NCBI GenBank assembly: GCA_963771835.1
Contig: CAVYVA010000002.1
Location: 868,001-932,000, forward strand
DNA length: 64,000 nt
Direction of reading: 5' to 3'
Source of the DNA: CAVQCJ01 sp963771835
GTDB taxonomy: Bacteria; Actinomycetota; Actinomycetes; Prado026
The position numbers and the translations under genes were made by a program. Below are positions 18,217-27,480 of the stretch, in pieces. Under the pieces are notes generated by a model that did not search any database, had not been told where the DNA came from, and was given only the letters and a program-made list of their open reading frames with translations. Each line of letters begins with the position of its first letter. Positions within the stretch are counted from its first letter, which is position 1.

Positions 18217-18288
18217 CGTTTCACACGCACTGTCGGGGTGTACGACCCGGCTTACGACGCTCTCCAGCCCGACGCGGGGTGTGAAACG
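18217..18288. promoter_or_regulatory. 10-bp perfect inverted repeat upstream of the ABC exporter
   Basis: CGTTTCACAC at 18217-18226 and its exact complement GTGTGAAACG at 18279-18288 flank 52 bp, filling the gap between the TIM-barrel gene stop and the ABC ATPase start. The wide spacing is poor for a terminator hairpin and better for two operator half-sites or a looping repressor. No regulator gene is adjacent. Confidence 0.35.
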
Positions 18289-18290
18289 GG

Positions 18291-19137
18291 TCAGGTCGCG
18301 GTGGCGACGAGGTTGAGGCGTGCGAACGCCAGCGCCTCGGCCAGGTCGGCCTCGCGCTCGGCGCGGTTGGCGGCGCGGCGGGTGGACACCTCGAGCACGA
18401 CGGTCCCGGCGAACCCGTTGCGGGCCAGCAGCTCGAGCACCTCGGTGCACGGCTGCCCGCCTCGTCCCGGCACCAGGTGCTCGTCGCGGTTGGAACCCGA
18501 GCCGTCGGCCAGGTGCAGGTGGGCGAGCCGGTCCCCCAGCGCACCGGCCATGGCGAGCGGGTCGCTGCCGGACACCGCGGTGTGCGACAGGTCCAGCGTC
18601 ACGTGCGGGTAGTCCTCGTCGAGCGGGTCCCAGCCTGGTGCGTACGCCGCCGCTTCTCGTCCGGCCGCACGCCACGGGTACATGTTCTCCACCGCGAACA
18701 CCACGCCGGTCTCGTCCCCCAAGCGCTCCAGCCCGCCGACGAACGTCTTCGCGTAGTCGCGCTGCCAGCGGAACGGCGGGTGCACGACGACCGTCGACGC
18801 CCCCAGCGCCTCGCGCTGCTGCCTGCGAGCGCTGCAGCTTGACCCAGGGGTCCGTCGTCCACACGCGCTGGGTGATGAGCAGGCACGGGGAGTGGATCGC
18901 CAGCACCGGGACGCCGTAGTGGTCGACCAGCCGGCGCACGGCCTCGATCTCCTGGCTGAGCGGGTCGGTGCCGACCATCAGCTCGACGCCGTCGTACCCG
19001 AGCCGGGCCGCGAGCTCGAACGCGGCCGTGGTGTTCTCCGGGTACGTGGACGCCGACGACAGCGCGACCTTGGCCGCGGGGACACGTACGGCGTCGACAG
19101 CGTGCCCCTCGCTGCGGGGTCCGTCGGCTCGGGCCAC
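18291..19137 (-). CDS. Sugar phosphate isomerase/epimerase-like TIM-barrel protein (frameshifted)
   Basis: If one extra base near 18826 is removed, the gene codes for about 281 residues of the AP-endonuclease-2/xylose-isomerase-like barrel. The first frame has TAAFELAARLGYDGVELMVG and VPVLAIHSPCLLITQRVW; the second has FAVENMYPW, VTLDLSHTAVSG, LAHLHLADGSG and the metal-site pattern of Glu, Asp, His and His. The gene also sits between proC and ppx in mycobacteria. Substrate unknown. Probably a sequence error. Confidence 0.82.
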
Positions 19138-19147
19138 GGGTTCCAGC

Positions 19148-20107
19148 CTACGTTCGCCGGGCCACCCCGTCGGCCTGGTCGGCCGCGAGCTGGTCCAGGC
19201 GGCGCAGGATCACCCCTTCGCGCAACGCCCACGGGCAGATGTCCAGCTCGGGGATCCCGAGCAGGTCCATCGCCGCGTCCGCGACCACGGCCCCGGCGAG
19301 CAGCTGGCGGGCACGGCCCGGTGACACACCCGGGAGGTCGGCCCGCTCGGCGGCGCTGCGCTCGGCCAGCCGCGGCATCCAGTGCAGCAGGTCCTCGTGC
19401 CGCAGCAGCCGCCGCACGTACGGCCCCTGCTCGGAGGGCGCGGCCCCGGCCAGCCGGGCCAGCGACCGGAACGTCTTCGAGGTGCCCACCACCCGGTCGG
19501 GCGCCCCGACCCGGATCACGCGACCGAGGTCGCGGGCGAAGACGGCGCGGACGTGCTTGCGCAGTGCCTTGACGTCCGCCGCGGACGGCGGGTCGCCGGG
19601 CAGCATCTCGCGGGTCAGCCGGCCGGCGCCCAGCGGCAGCGAGTTCGCCGCGTCTGGCTCCTCGTCCGAGCCGGTGGCGACCTCGAGCGAGCCGCCGCCG
19701 ATGTCCAGGGCCAGCAGCCGGCCGGACGACCAGCCGTACCAGCGCCTGACCGCGAAGAACGTCAGCCGCGCCTCGTCCTCGCCGGAGAGCACCTGCAGGT
19801 CGGCGCCGGCCTCGGCGCGGATGCGGTCCAGCACCCGCTCGCCGTTGGGTGCGTCCCGGATCGCCGAGGTGGCGAACGAGAGCATCTCCTCGACGCCTTT
19901 GTCCTCGGCCATGGCGACCGCTTCGCGCACGTAGTCGGCGAGCTGGCCGGCGCCGGACGGGCGGATCCGGCCGGACGCGTCCAGCAGCTCGGCGAGGCGC
20001 ATCTCGGTCTTGTCCGAGAACGCCGGGACCGGCGGCGCCCCCGGTCGGGCGTCCACGACGAGCAGGTGCACTGTGTTCGACCCGACGTCCAGAACCCCGA
20101 GGCGCAT
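19148..20107 (-). CDS. Ppx/GppA family exopolyphosphatase
   Basis: The 319-residue protein has the ASKHA phosphate-binding motifs RLGVLDVGSNTVHLLVVD and LALDIGGGSLEVATG with SGEDEARLTFFAV between them. It is the short single-domain type, which in mycobacteria hydrolyses short polyphosphate and may touch ppGpp levels. It ends 10 bp from the TIM-barrel gene start on the same strand and is divergent from the conserved gene at 20149. Confidence 0.92.
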   Translation of the reverse strand: MRLGVLDVGSNTVHLLVVDARPGAPPVPAFSDKTEMRLAELLDASGRIRPSGAGQLADYVREAVAMAEDKGVEEMLSFATSAIRDAPNGERVLDRIRAEAGADLQVLSGEDEARLTFFAVRRWYGWSSGRLLALDIGGGSLEVATGSDEEPDAANSLPLGAGRLTREMLPGDPPSAADVKALRKHVRAVFARDLGRVIRVGAPDRVVGTSKTFRSLARLAGAAPSEQGPYVRRLLRHEDLLHWMPRLAERSAAERADLPGVSPGRARQLLAGAVVADAAMDLLGIPELDICPWALREGVILRRLDQLAADQADGVARRT

Positions 20108-20148
20108 GCCGTGACGCTATCCGCCACAGCGCCCCGTACGCTGACCCG

Positions 20149-20901
20149 GTGCCAGAAGTGGACCTCGACTTCCCGCGGGCGTGGGCGGAGTTCCCCGACC
20201 CCGCCGACCCAGCCCAGGTCTTCCGCTGCGACCTCACGTGGCTCACCTCGAGCTGGACCTGCATCTACGGGTCGGGCTGCGCGGGGATCTTCAAGGAGAG
20301 CCCGGACGACGGCTGCTGCACGCTCGGCGCGCACTTCGCGGACAAGAAGGACGAGAAGCGCACGCTGAAGCACGCCCGCGAGCTGACGGCGAAGACCTGG
20401 CAGAACCACGGCACCAAGAAGCTCGTGGAGACCGACGAAGAGGGTGCGCGCAAGACGCGCGTGGTCGACGGCGCGTGCGTCTTCCTGAACCGGCCCGGCT
20501 TCGCCGGCGGTGCCGGCTGCGCGCTGCACTCGCTGGCCCTTCGCACCGGCCGCTCGATCGTCGAGACCAAGCCGGACGTGTGCTGGCAGCTGCCGATACG
20601 GCGCACGTACGAGCGGGTCACCCGCACCGACGGGTCCGAGGTGCTGGTCGTCTCGATCGCCGAGTACGACCGCCGCGGCTGGGGGCCGGGCGGCCATGAC
20701 CTGGACTGGTACTGCTCGGGCAACACCGAGGCGCACGTCGGGCGAGAGCCGGTCTACGTCTCCAGCCGCGCCGAGCTGGTCGAGCTGATGGGGCGGCCCG
20801 CGTACGACGAGCTCGCCAGGCTGTGCGAGGTTCGGTTGGCCGCGGCCGGGCGGCGCGGGCCGGGCATGGTCGCCCCGCACCCCGCGGACCCACCGCGCTG
20901 A
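20149..20901 (+). CDS. Conserved actinobacterial Cys-rich protein, unknown function
   Basis: This 250-residue protein begins at GTG 20149. It has a cysteine cluster, FRCDLTWLTSSWTCIYGSGC near residue 35, then GCCTLG and later Cys in GACVF, GAGCALH, DVCW and WYCSG, spaced like the metal-cluster-binding YkgJ-type families. The divergent place next to ppx is shared with mycobacteria. I infer bound iron or zinc; no function is known to me. Confidence 0.85.
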   Translation: MPEVDLDFPRAWAEFPDPADPAQVFRCDLTWLTSSWTCIYGSGCAGIFKESPDDGCCTLGAHFADKKDEKRTLKHARELTAKTWQNHGTKKLVETDEEGARKTRVVDGACVFLNRPGFAGGAGCALHSLALRTGRSIVETKPDVCWQLPIRRTYERVTRTDGSEVLVVSIAEYDRRGWGPGGHDLDWYCSGNTEAHVGREPVYVSSRAELVELMGRPAYDELARLCEVRLAAAGRRGPGMVAPHPADPPR

Positions 20902-20965
20902 CCCGCTGCTGACGGCGGCGCGCGCCTGGACGATCCTGTCGGGCGCAGTGCCTACGCTCCCCGGC

Positions 20966-22354
20966 ATGGCCAACCCCTCGTCCCGGTCCACCAGCGCCGC
21001 CCGTTCCGCGTTCCGCTGCTCGGAGTGCGGCTGGACGGCGGTCAAGTGGGTGGGCCGCTGCGGCGAGTGCCAGGCGTGGGGCAGCGTCGAGGCAGCAGGC
21101 GGCGGCGGGCCGAGGCTGCGGCAGGTGAGCGCCGGACCGGTCACCTCCGCGGCCCTGCCGATCGGCGATGTCGACGTGGCCGCCGCGACCGCGCGCAGCA
21201 CCGGGGTGCCCGAGCTCGACCGGGTGCTCGGCGGCGGGCTCGTCCCCGGCGCCGTGGTCCTGCTGGCCGGCGAGCCCGGCGTCGGCAAGTCGACGCTGCT
21301 GCTCGAGGTGGCGGCGCAGGCCGGACGCACCGGGCACCGGTCGCTGTACGTCACCGGAGAGGAGTCGGTGGCGCAGGTGCGGCTGCGGGCCGGCCGGATC
21401 GGCGCGGTCGACCCCGCGCTGTACCTCGCGGCCGAGACCGACCTCGGCGCCGTGCTCGGCCACGTGGACGCCGTCGCACCCGACCTGCTCGTCGTCGACT
21501 CGGTGCAGACGATCTCGAGCAGCGAGTGCGACGGCGGGCCCGGCGGCGTCACCCAGGTTCGCGCGGTCGCCGATGCCCTGATCCATGTCGCCAAGACCCG
21601 CGGCGTCGCCACGATCCTGGTCGGGCACGTGACCAAGGACGGGTCGATCGCCGGTCCGCGCGTGCTCGAGCACCTGGTCGACGTCGTGCTGCAGTTCGAG
21701 GGCGAGCGGCACTCGCGGCTGCGCCTGGTGCGGGCCACCAAGAACCGCTACGGGCCCTCCGACGAGGTGGGTTGCTTCGACCTCGACGACGGCGGGATCA
21801 CCGGGCTGCCCGACCCGAGCGGTCTGTTCCTCTCGCACGGCACCGGCCCGGCCGTCGGCACCTGCGTGACCGTCACGCTGGAGGGCCGGCGGCCGCTGGT
21901 CTCCGAGGTGCAGGCCCTGGTCACCGGACAGGGCATCGCCTCACCGCGGCGGGCGACCTCAGGGCTGGACAGCTCCCGGGTGGCGATGATTCTCGCGGTG
22001 CTCGACAAGCGCGGCGGCCTGCAGCTCGCGCAGTCGGAGGTGTACGTCGCGACGGTCGGCGGCGTGCGGCTGACCGACCCCGGCGTGGACCTGGCGCTCG
22101 CGCTGGCGGTGGCGTCCTCGGCCCGCGACCGGCCGCTGCCGCTCGGCACCGTGGTCGTCGGCGAGGTCGGGCTGGCCGGCGAGGTCCGGCGCGTGCCCGG
22201 GGTCGAGCGCCGGCTGGCCGAGGCCGCCCGGCTCGGGTTCACCCGGGCCCTGGTCCCACCTGACTCCGGGCGGGCGCCCGACGGCGTACGAACCGTCGAG
22301 GTCGAAGACCTGCGCGCTGCGCTGGGCGCGCTCACCCCCGACGGGCGGCGCTAG
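20966..22354 (+). CDS. radA: DNA repair protein RadA
   Basis: RadA (about 462 residues from ATG 20966; a GTG at 20948 is in frame) helps branch migration in recombination. It has an N-terminal zinc finger FRCSECGWTAVKWVGRCGEC, a RecA-type ATPase with Walker A AGEPGVGKSTLLLEVA, the KNRYG motif in TKNRYGPSDEVG, and a C-terminal Lon-protease-like domain (GVDLALALAVASSARDRPLP). It is 42 bp upstream of disA; RadA is known to modulate DisA in several bacteria. Confidence 0.96.
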   Translation: MANPSSRSTSAARSAFRCSECGWTAVKWVGRCGECQAWGSVEAAGGGGPRLRQVSAGPVTSAALPIGDVDVAAATARSTGVPELDRVLGGGLVPGAVVLLAGEPGVGKSTLLLEVAAQAGRTGHRSLYVTGEESVAQVRLRAGRIGAVDPALYLAAETDLGAVLGHVDAVAPDLLVVDSVQTISSSECDGGPGGVTQVRAVADALIHVAKTRGVATILVGHVTKDGSIAGPRVLEHLVDVVLQFEGERHSRLRLVRATKNRYGPSDEVGCFDLDDGGITGLPDPSGLFLSHGTGPAVGTCVTVTLEGRRPLVSEVQALVTGQGIASPRRATSGLDSSRVAMILAVLDKRGGLQLAQSEVYVATVGGVRLTDPGVDLALALAVASSARDRPLPLGTVVVGEVGLAGEVRRVPGVERRLAEAARLGFTRALVPPDSGRAPDGVRTVEVEDLRAALGALTPDGRR

Positions 22355-22396
22355 ACTCGCGGTGATCTTCGATTCTCGGCGTGGCGGGAGCTGACG

Positions 22397-23503
22397 GTGT
22401 CACCGAGCGAGCGGCCCGGCACGGGCGAGAAGGCCGAGGCGCTGCTCCGGTCCACCCTCGCCGCCGTCGCGCCAGGCACAGCCATGCGGGACGCGCTCGA
22501 GCGGATCCTGCGCGGGCGCACCGGCGCGCTCGTGGTCCTCGGCTACGACAAGGCCGTCGAGCAGATCTGCAGCGGCGGGATCGCCCTCGACGTGGGCTTC
22601 TCCGCGACCGGGCTCCGCGAGCTGGCGAAGATGGATGGCGCGGTGATCCTGGACCGCGACGCCACCCGCATCCTTCGATGCAACGTCCAGCTGGTCCCGG
22701 ACTCCTCGATCCCCACCGAGGAGTCGGGGACCCGGCACCGCACCGCGGAACGCGTCGCCAAGCAGACGGGCTACCCGGTGATCTCCGTGAGCCAGTCGAT
22801 GCGGATCATCGCGCTGTACGTAGCCGGCCGCCGCTACGTCCTGGAGGACTCGGCCACGATCTTGTCGAAGGCCAACCAGGCCCTGGCGACGCTCGAGCGC
22901 TACAAGATGCGGCTCGACGAGGTCTCGGGCACGCTGTCCGCCCTCGAGATCGAGGATCTGGTCACGGTCCGCGACGTCGCCGCAGTGGCCCAGCGGCTGG
23001 AGATGGTGCGCCGCATCGCCGGCGAGATCGAGGGGTACGTGGTCGAGCTGGGAACCGACGGGCGGCTGCTGTCCCTGCAGCTGGACGAGCTGATCGCCGG
23101 GGTCGAGACCGATCGCGAGCTGGTCGCCCGCGACTACCTGCCCGCGCAGCCGGGTCGGCGGCAGCGCACCGTCCACCAGGTGCTCGCCGACCTCGACGCG
23201 CTCGGGTCCACCGACCTGCTCGACGTCGGCGCCGTCGCCAGGGCGCTCGGCCACAGCAGCAGCGGCGAGCTGCTGGACAGCCCGGTCACCCCCCGCGGCT
23301 ACCGGCTGCTGGCCCGGGTGCCACGGCTGCCGGCCGCGGTGGTCGACCGGCTGGTCGAGCACTTCGGCACGCTGCAGAAGCTGCTCGCGGCCGGGATCGA
23401 CGACCTCCAGGCCGTCGAGGGCGTCGGCGAGAGCCGTGCCCGGACCGTCCGCGAGGGACTCTCGCGGTTGGCCGAGTCGTCGATCCTCGAGCGCTACGTC
23501 TGA
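22397..23503 (+). CDS. disA: Diadenylate cyclase, DNA integrity scanning protein DisA
   Basis: The 368-residue enzyme makes cyclic di-AMP from two ATP. The N-terminal DAC domain has KMDGAVILDRDATRI (DGA motif, about residue 80) and EESGTRHRTAERVAKQ (RHR motif, about residue 115). A helical spine follows, and the C-terminus carries a helix-hairpin-helix DNA-binding domain (LQAVEGVGESRARTVREGL). Length and order match the family. It is translated right after radA. Confidence 0.97.
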   Translation: MSPSERPGTGEKAEALLRSTLAAVAPGTAMRDALERILRGRTGALVVLGYDKAVEQICSGGIALDVGFSATGLRELAKMDGAVILDRDATRILRCNVQLVPDSSIPTEESGTRHRTAERVAKQTGYPVISVSQSMRIIALYVAGRRYVLEDSATILSKANQALATLERYKMRLDEVSGTLSALEIEDLVTVRDVAAVAQRLEMVRRIAGEIEGYVVELGTDGRLLSLQLDELIAGVETDRELVARDYLPAQPGRRQRTVHQVLADLDALGSTDLLDVGAVARALGHSSSGELLDSPVTPRGYRLLARVPRLPAAVVDRLVEHFGTLQKLLAAGIDDLQAVEGVGESRARTVREGLSRLAESSILERYV

Positions 23504-23541
23504 CGGCGGTCGGCGTCTGACCGGGTCGGCCGACGGGGGGT

Positions 23542-23982
23542 TCAGCTGAGCGCGTTGGCCGGCGGCATCGGTGCGTCCAGGCCGGCGAGCACGCGCAGGT
23601 CGACCAGCAGCACCGGACGGTGCTCGTCGTCGTTGCTGCGCAGCACCTCGAGCACGTAGGCCGGCAACCCGACAGGTCGCGGCGCGGTGTCGCTCACGAA
23701 GCCTTCGCGCTCGACCACCGCGAGCACGCGGTCGACCGCGACGCCGACCGGACCCTCGGCGCCGGGAGCCATCACGACGACGTCGCCGTGCCCGCCGGCG
23801 TCGGCCTCGGCCCGCAGGTCCACCACCGGCAGCGGGTCGCCGCGGAGCTCGATCAGGCCGGTCACCGGCGCGCGAACCCCGCGCAGCGGCGCGACGCCCA
23901 CCGCGCGGATGATCTCGCGCACCTGGTCCAGGGGCGCGGCAAGGTCACGCCCGCCCATGACAAAGGTCAGGAATCCGCTCAC
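23542..23982 (-). CDS. cheW: Chemotaxis scaffold protein CheW
   Basis: The 146-residue single-domain CheW has FVMGGRDLAAPLDQVREII at the start, the family segment VTGLIELRGDPLPVVDLR, and the later GVAVDRVLAVVERE. It couples receptors to the CheA kinase. GTG at 23982 overlaps the cheR stop (GTGA). No CheA, CheY or receptor gene is in the window, so its partners are elsewhere. Confidence 0.9.
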   Translation of the reverse strand: MSGFLTFVMGGRDLAAPLDQVREIIRAVGVAPLRGVRAPVTGLIELRGDPLPVVDLRAEADAGGHGDVVVMAPGAEGPVGVAVDRVLAVVEREGFVSDTAPRPVGLPAYVLEVLRSNDDEHRPVLLVDLRVLAGLDAPMPPANALS

Positions 23983-25439
23983 GCACCCCTCCGGATCGCA
24001 TCCGTGCCGGTCTCAGCATCATCGGCCAGTCGGTGGCACAACTGCACCAGCTCCTGCAGACGCCGTCCGTCCAGCATCCTGCGCACAGTCTCCTCCGGCA
24101 CGCCCGGCAGTGTGTTGGCAGCCGCCCGGTAGGCCGGTGCGGCCTGGGCGGAGCGGCCGGCCGCGCTCAGCGCCACGGCGAGCAGGAAGTGCGCGTGCCC
24201 GGCGAGCGGGTCCAGGAACACGGCCCGCTGCAGCGGTTCCACGGCCGCCTCCGGCGTGCCCTGGTTGAGGCGGGCGTGGCCCAGGAGCAGATAGGCCGGC
24301 GCGCTGACCGGGTCAGCGGCCAGCGCGCGTTCGGCCAGCCGGGCCGCGTCGTCGTAGGCGCCGGTGTCGAAGGCAGCCTGGGCGGCCGCGACGGGATCGG
24401 TCGGCCTGGCCGCGGCCTTGGGACGGACCGCGCCGTTGCCCGGCCGAGAGGCCGCTGCTGCGCCCCGCGCCGGGGCCGGGGCGTTCGTCGCGCGGTGCTC
24501 GCGTCCGTCCCGCTGTGCCGCGGGGCCCTGCCCGGCCGCGAGCAACCGGCCGGACGCCCGACCGGGCGCGGCGGGACGCGGCGGACGGGCGGTCGGCGCG
24601 ATCCGGTGGGCGCGGTAGGCGAAGGCGTCACCCACGGCCTGCAGCGCGAACGCGTCGCTGACCTGCCACAACGACTCGGCCGGTCCCATGAGCAGCCAGC
24701 CGGTGCTCCCGAGCACGGTGCGGAACCGGTTGACGAGCGCGCGGGTGGTGTCGCGGGAGAAGTAGATCGTCACGTGCCGGCAGACGACCAGGTCGACGCC
24801 ACCGGGCGGGAACGGCGGTGGGTCGGTGACCAGGTTGTGGTGGGCGAACTCGACGAGCTCGCGCACCTCGTCGCGGACGACGTACGCGCCGTCCGGGTCG
24901 CGCCGCAGCCAGCGCTCGACCGCGCCGGTCTCGGCCAGGTCGACCGTGCGACCGGAGTACGTCGCCGCGCGCGCGAGCTGCAGCGCGGCCGACGACACGT
25001 CGGTGCCGACGACGCGCATGTGCGGACGGCTCGTCAGTCCGGCCGCCACCTCGAGCATCAGCATGGCCAGCGTGAACGGTTCCTCGCCGGTCGAGCACCC
25101 GGCGCTCCAGACGACGGCTTCGCGCCCCTCCCGGGCCGCGCGCCGCAGCACGTCGGGCAGGATGTGCCGGCGCAGCGCCTCGATCTGCGGGCGGGCGCGG
25201 TGGAAGTGGGTCTCCTGGATGGTGACCGCGTCCAGCAGCCGCTGGCGCTCGGAGGCCGAGTCGCTGCGGTCCAGCGCCGCGAGGTACTCCGGCACCGTGG
25301 CCAGCCCGGTCGCCTGCAGCCGCTCGTGCAGGATCGAGGCCAGCCCGGAACGGCGGCCCTCGTCGAACTCCAGCCCGGCGGTGGCGCGCAGGTAGTCGCG
25401 CAGCAGCGCGAAGTCGGCGGTGGCCAGGGACCGGGTCAT
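23979..25439 (-). CDS. cheR: Chemotaxis receptor methyltransferase CheR with C-terminal TPR-like region
   Basis: This 486-residue protein has an N-terminal CheR all-alpha domain, then the SAM-dependent domain: VTIQETHFHRARPQIEAL, WSAGCSTGEEPFTLAMLML (SAM loop), VVGTDVSSAALQLARAATY and VVCRHVTIYFSRDTTRALV. A Pro/Ala/Gly-rich linker (about residues 285-370) leads to two or three TPR-like repeats (DAARLAERALAADPVSAPAY, EAVEPLQRAVFLDPLAGHAH). It methylates receptor glutamates. ATG at 25439 overlaps the cheB stop. Confidence 0.92.
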   Translation of the reverse strand: MTRSLATADFALLRDYLRATAGLEFDEGRRSGLASILHERLQATGLATVPEYLAALDRSDSASERQRLLDAVTIQETHFHRARPQIEALRRHILPDVLRRAAREGREAVVWSAGCSTGEEPFTLAMLMLEVAAGLTSRPHMRVVGTDVSSAALQLARAATYSGRTVDLAETGAVERWLRRDPDGAYVVRDEVRELVEFAHHNLVTDPPPFPPGGVDLVVCRHVTIYFSRDTTRALVNRFRTVLGSTGWLLMGPAESLWQVSDAFALQAVGDAFAYRAHRIAPTARPPRPAAPGRASGRLLAAGQGPAAQRDGREHRATNAPAPARGAAAASRPGNGAVRPKAAARPTDPVAAAQAAFDTGAYDDAARLAERALAADPVSAPAYLLLGHARLNQGTPEAAVEPLQRAVFLDPLAGHAHFLLAVALSAAGRSAQAAPAYRAAANTLPGVPEETVRRMLDGRRLQELVQLCHRLADDAETGTDAIRRGA

Positions 25440-26662
25440 GAGGCTCCCCCGGCGGCGGGAGCCGGGTCGAGCAGCGCGTCCACCGCGGACGCGACCGCCG
25501 GCGCGACGTCGGTCAGCGCGAGCTCCTGGTCGACGGCGTTCAGCGCCCGCGCCGCGGCCGGCATGCCGTACACGACACTGGTCGACTCGTCCTGCCCGAT
25601 GGTCGCGGCGCCGGCGTCGCGCATCGCGCGCAGCCCGACCGCGCCGTCGCGGCCCATCCCGGTGAGCAGGACGCCGACTGCACGGCGGCCGCACACCCGG
25701 GCGACGGAGTGGAACGTGGAGTCGACGCCGGGCACGTGGAACTGGCCGACGGACGGCTCGGCGAGCTCGAGCCGGTAGCCCGGGCGCAGCAGCATGTTGC
25801 GTCCGGCGGGGGCGAGGTACACGAAGCCGGGCTGCACCCGGTCCCCCTCGCACGCGACCTGGACGGCCAGCGGGGAGGCCTCGTCGAGCCAGCGGGCCAG
25901 CCCGTCGAGGAATCCTTCCGCCATGTGCTGGACGACCAGCACCGCGGCGTCCAGGTCCGCGGGAAGCTCGCGCAGGATCGTCGCCAGCGCCGGCGGGCCG
26001 CCGGTCGAGGCGCCGATGGCCACCACCACCGGCCGCGCCCGGCGGGCGTGGGCGTGCGCGTGGTGCTCGGAGCCGTTGGCGGTGTGCAGCGGGGTCGAGA
26101 CCGAGGGCTGGGCGGCGGCTGGTGCGGCGCCGTTGGTCGCACCGGCGGCCGGTGCGGCGCCCTCGGTGCCGGCCGGCTCGGAGACCGGGGCAGCCTGATC
26201 GCCGCGCCGGGCCGACCTGGCCCGCAACCGGGCCCGCGGGTGGGTGATGACCGGGACCCTGCTCGCCATCGCGAGGTGCCGGCGCAGCGCCTCGGCGTAC
26301 TCGGGGGCTCCCGGAGGCACGTCGAGCGGGCCCACCACGTCGACCGCCCCGGCCGCGAGCGCGGCCTCGGGCTGGCCGGCGGCGTCGCCCACGACGACGA
26401 TCGGGGTCGCGCGGGTGGCCATGATGCGCTCGATCGCGTCCAGGCCCCCGGATGGGAGGTCGAGGTCGATGAGGACGGCGGCCGGGGTCGCCTGGGCGAC
26501 GAGGCGCTCGGACTCCTCGGCGCCGCGGGCCACCCCGACGACGGCGAAGCCGGGCGCCGCGAGCAGCCGCTCCAGCTGACGGGCGCGCGCGAGCGTGGCT
26601 GCAACCACCACCACTCGTACGGGCGGCGTGGGGACCGCGCCCGCGACGTGCACCGTCGCCAC
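25436..26662 (-). CDS. cheB: Chemotaxis methylesterase CheB with degenerate receiver domain
   Basis: The 408-residue protein has a receiver-like domain (residues about 15-125), a long Ala/Pro-rich linker and a CheB methylesterase (from about residue 200). The esterase triad is in place: VVAIGASTGGPPALA (Ser), VVQHMAEGF (His) and LLTGMGRDGAVGL (Asp). In the receiver, VVVVAATLARARQ has Ala21-Ala22 where the acidic pair should be, and the conserved lysine (near 111) is absent, though Asp66 in LIDLDLP is kept. GTG at 26662 follows a good GGGAGGG ribosome site. Confidence 0.9.
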   Translation of the reverse strand: MATVHVAGAVPTPPVRVVVVAATLARARQLERLLAAPGFAVVGVARGAEESERLVAQATPAAVLIDLDLPSGGLDAIERIMATRATPIVVVGDAAGQPEAALAAGAVDVVGPLDVPPGAPEYAEALRRHLAMASRVPVITHPRARLRARSARRGDQAAPVSEPAGTEGAAPAAGATNGAAPAAAQPSVSTPLHTANGSEHHAHAHARRARPVVVAIGASTGGPPALATILRELPADLDAAVLVVQHMAEGFLDGLARWLDEASPLAVQVACEGDRVQPGFVYLAPAGRNMLLRPGYRLELAEPSVGQFHVPGVDSTFHSVARVCGRRAVGVLLTGMGRDGAVGLRAMRDAGAATIGQDESTSVVYGMPAAARALNAVDQELALTDVAPAVASAVDALLDPAPAAGGAS

Positions 26663-26765
26663 AAAGCCCTCCCGGCTGCCCGACCCGTCGCGGTGAATGT
26701 CGTCCGAACGGGCTACCGGCTTGAGGCGCTTGCCCTGGCTGCCGACTGGGCCGGGTCCGGCCGAG

Positions 26766-27437
26766 TCACTGCAGGGCGAACGGCGTGGGCGCGCTCTTGA
26801 GCGTGAGGTTGCGCGCGACCAGCGTGTAGTGCCCGGGAGCCGCCTTCGGCTCACCGCTCGGGCACCCGGGCGCGGACTTCTGCCGGTCCCAGGAAACGGT
26901 GGTCGCGAACGTCTGCCCGGCCCGGAGCGTGACGATCGCGTGCCCGCCGCCGGGGTTGCAGTCGTCGGAGGACCAGGTCCGGGCGCTCCCCGAGCCGACG
27001 ATGAGCTCGAGCGCCGCCTGGCCGACGTCCCGCTTGCAGGACGTGGTCCCGGTGTTCGTCACCTCCACGCCCAGCTTGGCGGGTGTGCCGGCCGGGTACG
27101 ACGTCTGGCCGGTGGTCGCCAGGACCTTGATCACCGAGTCCGGGCACAGCGCGACAGTGGCCGAGCCGCTGCTCGACGGCTTCGACGTGGACGTCGAGGG
27201 CGAGGTCGTCGCCGAGTGCGTGGCCGACGTGGTCGCCGAGGTGGTGGCGGACGGGCTCGAGCTGCTCGGGCCCGGGCTGCCGGACCCCCCGGGAGCCGCC
27301 GACCCGTTGCCGCCGCTGCCGAGGCCACCGATCAGCCACCACAGGCCGACCAGCAGCACGAGCACGACGAGCAGCACGAGCAGCCGCCGGAGCCAGTAGG
27401 CACGCGGCGGCAGCGACCCGACCGGGTGCAGCACCAC
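26766..27437 (-). CDS. Membrane-anchored conserved protein with Ser/Thr-rich linker
   Basis: The 223-residue protein has a short basic cytoplasmic start, one transmembrane span (LLVLLVVLVLLVGLWWLIG), a Ser/Thr/Pro/Gly-rich linker of about 50 residues and an extracellular domain with four cysteines (ALCPDSV, TSCKRDV, DDCNPGG, PGCPSG) likely paired as disulfides. A similar membrane gene lies between disA and mutY in mycobacteria. The role is unknown. It is divergent from mutY. Confidence 0.82.
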   Translation of the reverse strand: MVLHPVGSLPPRAYWLRRLLVLLVVLVLLVGLWWLIGGLGSGGNGSAAPGGSGSPGPSSSSPSATTSATTSATHSATTSPSTSTSKPSSSGSATVALCPDSVIKVLATTGQTSYPAGTPAKLGVEVTNTGTTSCKRDVGQAALELIVGSGSARTWSSDDCNPGGGHAIVTLRAGQTFATTVSWDRQKSAPGCPSGEPKAAPGHYTLVARNLTLKSAPTPFALQ

Positions 27438-27480
27438 GGCCGCAGCCTAGGACCGTGGCCGCCCGCCCCGGGGCCGGACG

